From an uncultured Desulfosporosinus sp. (lineage in GTDB: Bacteria > Bacillota > Desulfitobacteriia > Desulfitobacteriales > Desulfitobacteriaceae), in contig CAKMJS010000108.1 in NCBI GenBank assembly GCA_927405585.1, positions 1 to 34,053 of the forward strand: a DNA stretch of 34,053 nucleotides, given 5' to 3'. Shown piece after piece: positions 30,802 through 34,053 of the stretch (positions are counted from its first letter, which is position 1; each line of letters opens with the position of its first letter). A program made the position numbers and the translations under genes. The notes beneath the pieces are model-generated. The model was not told the origin of the DNA. It saw only the letters and a program-made list of their open reading frames with translations, and did not search any database.

Positions 30802-32043
30802 ATGAATTCTATCCAGAATTCTTCAGAAAGCACGTCCAAACAACCTGTTGTAATCGTTGCTTTAGTGATTGCTTTATGCTTGGCCGCCGATTCAATGTTA
30901 TATATTGCCTTGCCAATTTATTGGAAAGAGGCAGGTCTAGGTTCTTTGTGGGAAGTAGGTATTATACTTTCCATTAATCGTTTTATTCGCTTGCCAATCA
31001 ACCCTTTGATTGGTTGGTTGTACAACCGTATTTCTTTGCGCCAAGGCTTACTCATAGCTGTGATTTGCGCACTCATTTCCAATCTAGGATATGGATTAGC
31101 TAATAACCTATGGTCATGGATTATTCTTCGCTGTATCTGGGGTATAGCTTGGTCATTACTTAGCCTAGGTGGACTACTTACCGTTACGAACTATTCTACA
31201 GAATATAACCGTGGTCAATTAATGGGCACCTATAATGGGTTATATAGACTAGGCAGTTTGTTTGGTATGCTGTTAGGTGGCTTTCTACCGGTAATTTTAG
31301 GATTTAGCAAGATGTGCTTATTTTTTGGCAGTTTGGCGTTTTTTGGTATTCCATTAGTACTTTTCTTTGTTTCCCATGATACGGTTAACAACTTTGCTGG
31401 GAAACAAGGTGCTAAAGTATTTCATAGAGGTTTACTAATTAAGCCTGTTATTATTGTTGCTTTGTCCGGCTTGTTACTAAATATGCTGTTCAGAGGTCTT
31501 ATTAACTCAACGTTGAGTCTTGTCATTAAGGAGCATTTTGCCTCAGGGTTAGTTCTAGGGGGCATAGTGATTAGTGCCGTTGCTTTGTCGGGAGTCATTC
31601 AGGGTGCACGTTGGTCCTGGGAACCCTTCTTGGCGATAAGCTTTGGACGTTGGTCTGACGGCCCTAAAGGGCGTCTTCCTTTGTTTTTGGCTTCTTTAGT
31701 GATTGCTGCCCTTGCCTTTAGTTTTGTTCCGATCAAGCTTCCAATGGCCTTATGGATAATCGTTATTCTTGTTGTGATGCTGTGCGGAACCTCTCTGACG
31801 ACATTAATGGACTCCCTAGCCTCTGATACGGCTAAAGATAGTAATTCAACGATCTCTGTAATGACGGTCTATTCTATTGCTGGAGATTTAGGAGCAGCAT
31901 TGGGTCCCTTGATTAGCTACCTAATTATAGGTTTAGAAAATGGGCTAATCTATAGCTATAGTAGTGCAAGTGTTATTCTTCTAATCGTTGCAGGGCTGTG
32001 GTATAGTAGACGATTTGAGGATATAAAGGTTCAAAAATATTAA
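30802..32043 (+). CDS. Major facilitator superfamily transporter
   Basis: The 413-residue protein has twelve predicted helices. MFS features include GWLYNRISLRQG after helix two and SFGRWSDGPKGRLP between helices eight and nine. GAGG lies about 10 nt before the ATG. It is followed by gntR and xsc in the same direction, so a sulfonate or related C2 compound is a possible substrate, but sequence alone does not show it. Confidence 0.85.
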   Translation: MNSIQNSSESTSKQPVVIVALVIALCLAADSMLYIALPIYWKEAGLGSLWEVGIILSINRFIRLPINPLIGWLYNRISLRQGLLIAVICALISNLGYGLANNLWSWIILRCIWGIAWSLLSLGGLLTVTNYSTEYNRGQLMGTYNGLYRLGSLFGMLLGGFLPVILGFSKMCLFFGSLAFFGIPLVLFFVSHDTVNNFAGKQGAKVFHRGLLIKPVIIVALSGLLLNMLFRGLINSTLSLVIKEHFASGLVLGGIVISAVALSGVIQGARWSWEPFLAISFGRWSDGPKGRLPLFLASLVIAALAFSFVPIKLPMALWIIVILVVMLCGTSLTTLMDSLASDTAKDSNSTISVMTVYSIAGDLGAALGPLISYLIIGLENGLIYSYSSASVILLIVAGLWYSRRFEDIKVQKY

Positions 32044-32098
32044 TGTAAGTCTGAAAGTAGGCAAAATCGTATATTCTTATCAGATTGGACAAAGCCAA

Positions 32099-32161
32099 TT
32101 GACTATTCACGCTAGATATACTATATTTAGCAAAGGTATACACATCATGACGTTATGATGT
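32099..32161 (+). promoter_or_regulatory. gntR promoter and operator
   Basis: TTGACT (32099-32104), a 17-nt spacer and TATATT (32122-32127) form a good sigma-A promoter. ACATCATGACGTTATGATGT (32142-32161) follows, with 7-nt arms ACATCAT/ATGATGT around a TGACGTT core. The site lies just past the expected transcription start, suiting repression, probably by the GntR product itself. Confidence 0.65.
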
Positions 32162-32209
32162 TATAACTAAAACAATCTAAAACTAAAACAATGGAGTGGA
32201 GCGATAAAA

Positions 32210-32953
32210 TTGGAGATAAATCCTAAAAGCCAAATGCCATTACATGTTCAAATAAAGGATTGTCTTAATGAGGAGATTCGGCTTGGAAAGTTAGAAGGGA
32301 AGATACCCAGTGAAAGGGAACTTATGGATATTTTCTCTGTCAGCAGAACAACTGTCCGTGAGGCGGTTGCGGCATTAGATCGAGAAGGTGTCGTTGAAAA
32401 AAGACACGGTAAAGGGACGTTTGTTTGCTTGAGGCCAGTCCAAGAACAATGGTTAGGGAATATAAGTACATTCTCAGAAACAATTGCACGTGCAGGAATG
32501 AAACCAGGGGCCAAGTTACTTTCTAAAGAAATTAAGTCTTCGCCTCAATTTATAACAGATATGTTTGGCGGACAAGAATTCTACGTGATTGAACGATTGA
32601 GGTCTGCAGACGACAAAATAATTGCCATAGAGCGAAAGTGTTTTGAAGTAGGAGTTGGACTTAAATTAGCGAACTATAATTTAAATGATACAAATATTTA
32701 TAAGTTATTAGAAGCTAATCTCGGGATCACACCATGGACGGCTGAACAAACCGTCACGAGTAATAAACCTTCAAAGGAAGATGCTGCCTTGTTGGGGATA
32801 TCTAAAAATTCCAGCGTACTTGTCATCGAGAGACTGACTCGGGATCCCGAAGGTGTACTGATTGAGTTTGTTAATACGATCTTCCGAGCGGATAAATATT
32901 CGGTGAATATTCAAATGTCGCGTCATAGTAATTTTAACGGGGTAGGTCGCTAG
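32210..32953 (+). CDS. GntR-family (HutC subfamily, UTRA) regulator
   Basis: Translation starts at TTG 32210, with GGAG 9 nt upstream. The 247-residue protein has an N-terminal winged helix (about 8-75; PSERELMDIFSVSRTTVREAVAALDREGVVEKRHGKGTF). A UTRA effector domain follows (about 90-235; FYVIERLRSADDKIIAIERKCF). UTRA domains bind small metabolites. The operator core in its own promoter recurs before xsc, so autoregulation and control of xsc are likely. The ligand could be taurine, sulfoacetaldehyde or a related compound (inference). Confidence 0.9.
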   Translation: MEINPKSQMPLHVQIKDCLNEEIRLGKLEGKIPSERELMDIFSVSRTTVREAVAALDREGVVEKRHGKGTFVCLRPVQEQWLGNISTFSETIARAGMKPGAKLLSKEIKSSPQFITDMFGGQEFYVIERLRSADDKIIAIERKCFEVGVGLKLANYNLNDTNIYKLLEANLGITPWTAEQTVTSNKPSKEDAALLGISKNSSVLVIERLTRDPEGVLIEFVNTIFRADKYSVNIQMSRHSNFNGVGR

Positions 32954-32982
32954 GATAGTTGATCGTGATTCGATTACTATTT

Positions 32983-33028
32983 AAAGAATCGGGTATTAAT
33001 TCGCAAGAATTAATACCCGATTCTTTTT
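32983..33028 (+). terminator. Terminator after gntR
   Basis: A perfect 20-bp stem (32983-33002 with 33007-33026) encloses a GCAA tetraloop and runs into TTTTT. It separates gntR from xsc. Confidence 0.95.
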
Positions 33029-33092
33029 CCAGCTAGGGTCAAAACATCACTCGGGCATTACAATTCTTTATAGACAAAATATTACTTTAGCA

Positions 33093-33166
33093 TTGACTTC
33101 TATTATGGGTAATCATATAGTATAAATAAATTAACTGGTACGTACGTCGTGACGTTCTTACGTACG
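33093..33166 (+). promoter_or_regulatory. xsc promoter and operator
   Basis: TTGACT (33093-33098), a 17-nt spacer and TATAGT (33116-33121) form a strong promoter. CGTACGT (33141-33147) and ACGTACG (33160-33166) flank a TGACGTT core (33150-33156), the same core and symmetry as the gntR operator. The site is downstream of the promoter. Confidence 0.65.
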
Positions 33167-33203
33167 GTACTGTTTGCGTCAGTAAAGAATATGAGGAGGA
33201 TTA

Positions 33204-33941
33204 ATGAGAATGGCAAAAGTTAGAATGACTCCCAGTGAAGCCATCGTGGAAACTCTATTAGCAGAAGGAGTAGAGCATGTAACGGGTATTCTCGGATCCG
33301 CATTTATGGATCTCTTGGATTTGTTCCCTACGGCTGGGATTGAGTTCATCCCAGTCCGTCATGAGCAATCAGCCGGTCATATGGAAGATGCTTTCTGCCG
33401 CGTAACCGGTAAATGTGGAGTCATCATTGGACAAAACGGTCCAGGAATCACCAATATGGTCACCTCCGTTGCTGCTGCTAACTCGGCCCATACTCCGATG
33501 GTTATTATTTGTCCATCTGCTGGTACTCCTACCGTTGGTTGGGATGGTTTCCAAGAGGCGGATACAGTTCAAATTTTCAAAGCGATCACAAAAGCAACCA
33601 TCCAAGTTCCTCATCCAAAGCGTGCCGCTGATTGCTTAAGAACCGCCTTCCGCATTGCTTATGCAGAACGTGGCCCCGTCCTTTATGATATCCCACGCGA
33701 TTACTTTTATGGCGAGATTGAAGAACAAATCTTAGAGCCCCATCAATACCGTGTCGACAATCGCGGCTGTGGTGCCGTAGAATCGCTCGATAAAGCGGCT
33801 GAAATCCTTTTCTCAGCTAAAAAACCTGTGATAGTCTCTGGCCGCGGAGTGGTCGATACCAAGTCCACTGGTTTTGTGGCAAAACTCGCTGAACTTCTCA
33901 CAGCTCCCGTTGCTTGTACTTATATTCCTAGCTGCTTTTGA
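33204..33941 (+). pseudogene. xsc: Sulfoacetaldehyde acetyltransferase, N-terminal part, interrupted
   Basis: The 245-codon frame matches the N-terminal and part of the middle domain of ThDP-dependent Xsc. It includes the cofactor-activating Glu54 ([14 protein letters not shown]), [13 protein letters not shown] and [24 protein letters not shown] precedes the ATG. Xsc turns sulfoacetaldehyde plus phosphate into acetyl phosphate and sulfite. The intact enzyme has nearly 600 residues. This frame stops after [13 protein letters not shown] +1-frame fragment at 33940 resembles the third domain, so roughly 190 residues appear to be missing. It may be a real deletion or a sequence-assembly fault. Confidence 0.75.
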
Positions 33942-34053
33942 TCCCATGTATCCGATCGGTCCCACCCAGAGAGGATGGTCACACGGAAACGCAGGATTTT
34001 CATACCCATCAGCCCTTGGGGCCCAAATGGCAAGTCCAGAGGCACCGGCCGGC
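33940..34053 (+). pseudogene. Fragment of a ThDP-binding third domain, xsc-like (runs off the edge)
   Basis: In a frame one base off the xsc start, the DNA reads PTQRGWSHGNAGFSYPSALG, then AQMASPEAPAG to the window end. This resembles the GNCGYAFPTALGAK stretch at the head of the C-terminal ThDP domain. It has no start signal of its own, so it is probably the continuation of xsc after a deletion and frameshift. Confidence 0.55.

Noticed and set aside
1-34053. CRISPR arrays, tRNA or rRNA genes, prophage or intact insertion sequences
   Set aside because: No regularly spaced repeats, cloverleaf-like genes, rRNA signatures, or transposase/integrase frames were seen on either strand.

Overview
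The window looks like chromosome of a low-to-medium-GC, spore-forming anaerobic Firmicute, most like the Peptococcaceae/Desulfitobacteriaceae (Desulfosporosinus or Desulfitobacterium type). This rests on a full-length Spo0A, a Bacillus-like RocD, strong AGGAGG ribosome sites, many intrinsic terminators, a small c-type cytochrome, an Mbh-like Mrp antiporter cluster and a sulfoacetaldehyde acetyltransferase. No rRNA, tRNA, CRISPR array or intact transposase was seen. The assignment is inference from gene content.

Layout. (1) 1-3150: a YhfW-type FAD oxidoreductase (minus strand, cut by the left edge) diverges from a spo0A gene that has a 0A-box-like site upstream. A small membrane-protein gene follows, then a 44-nt degenerate duplicate of the spo0A 3' end. 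(2) 3278-8280: an operon-like run of an N-acylamino-acid racemase/MenC-like enolase, an RpiR regulator, a GNAT acyltransferase, an M20 deacylase and an EamA exporter. The enzyme set matches the N-succinyl route that turns D-amino acids into L-amino acids. (3) 8281-9436: about 1.1 kb with no convincing gene, holding a two-hairpin repeat, a 20-nt tandem repeat and an attenuator-like hairpin. (4) 9437-17200: a nine-gene Mrp-type cation/proton antiporter cluster in the order of the A-H module of membrane-bound hydrogenase (E, F, G, fused MbhD/E-MrpB, C, D). Two further NuoL/M-like subunits and a small two-helix protein follow. A second copy of the two-hairpin repeat sits between mrpD and the next gene. 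(5) 17201-19250: an attenuator-like hairpin pair, a small minus-strand gene, then rocD with its own terminator.

(6) 19450-23400: a degenerate HD-domain remnant, a REP-like palindrome, a PAS histidine kinase that could feed the sporulation phosphorelay, a short UvrC-like GIY-YIG protein and a solute-binding-protein remnant. A tiny hydrophobic-peptide gene and a 23-bp hairpin close the block. (7) 23400-30140: mostly minus-strand small genes: a headless cytochrome c domain, flavin reductase, PQ-loop protein, a 53-residue soluble protein, a lipoprotein and a Tat-exported beta-propeller protein with an Asp/Ser repeat. Two plus-strand genes lie among them: a secreted transglutaminase and a COG4299 membrane acyltransferase. 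(8) 30140-34053: a patch of gene remnants (including an ABC-F ATPase tail), an MFS transporter, a GntR/UTRA regulator, and an xsc gene that is disrupted just before the right edge. The gntR and xsc promoters share the same -35 box, spacer length and operator core, so the GntR protein probably controls both.

The most notable items are the Mbh-ordered Mrp cluster with its extra subunits, the duplicated spo0A tail, the two-copy hairpin element, the D-amino-acid operon, the shared GntR operator and the internally deleted xsc.
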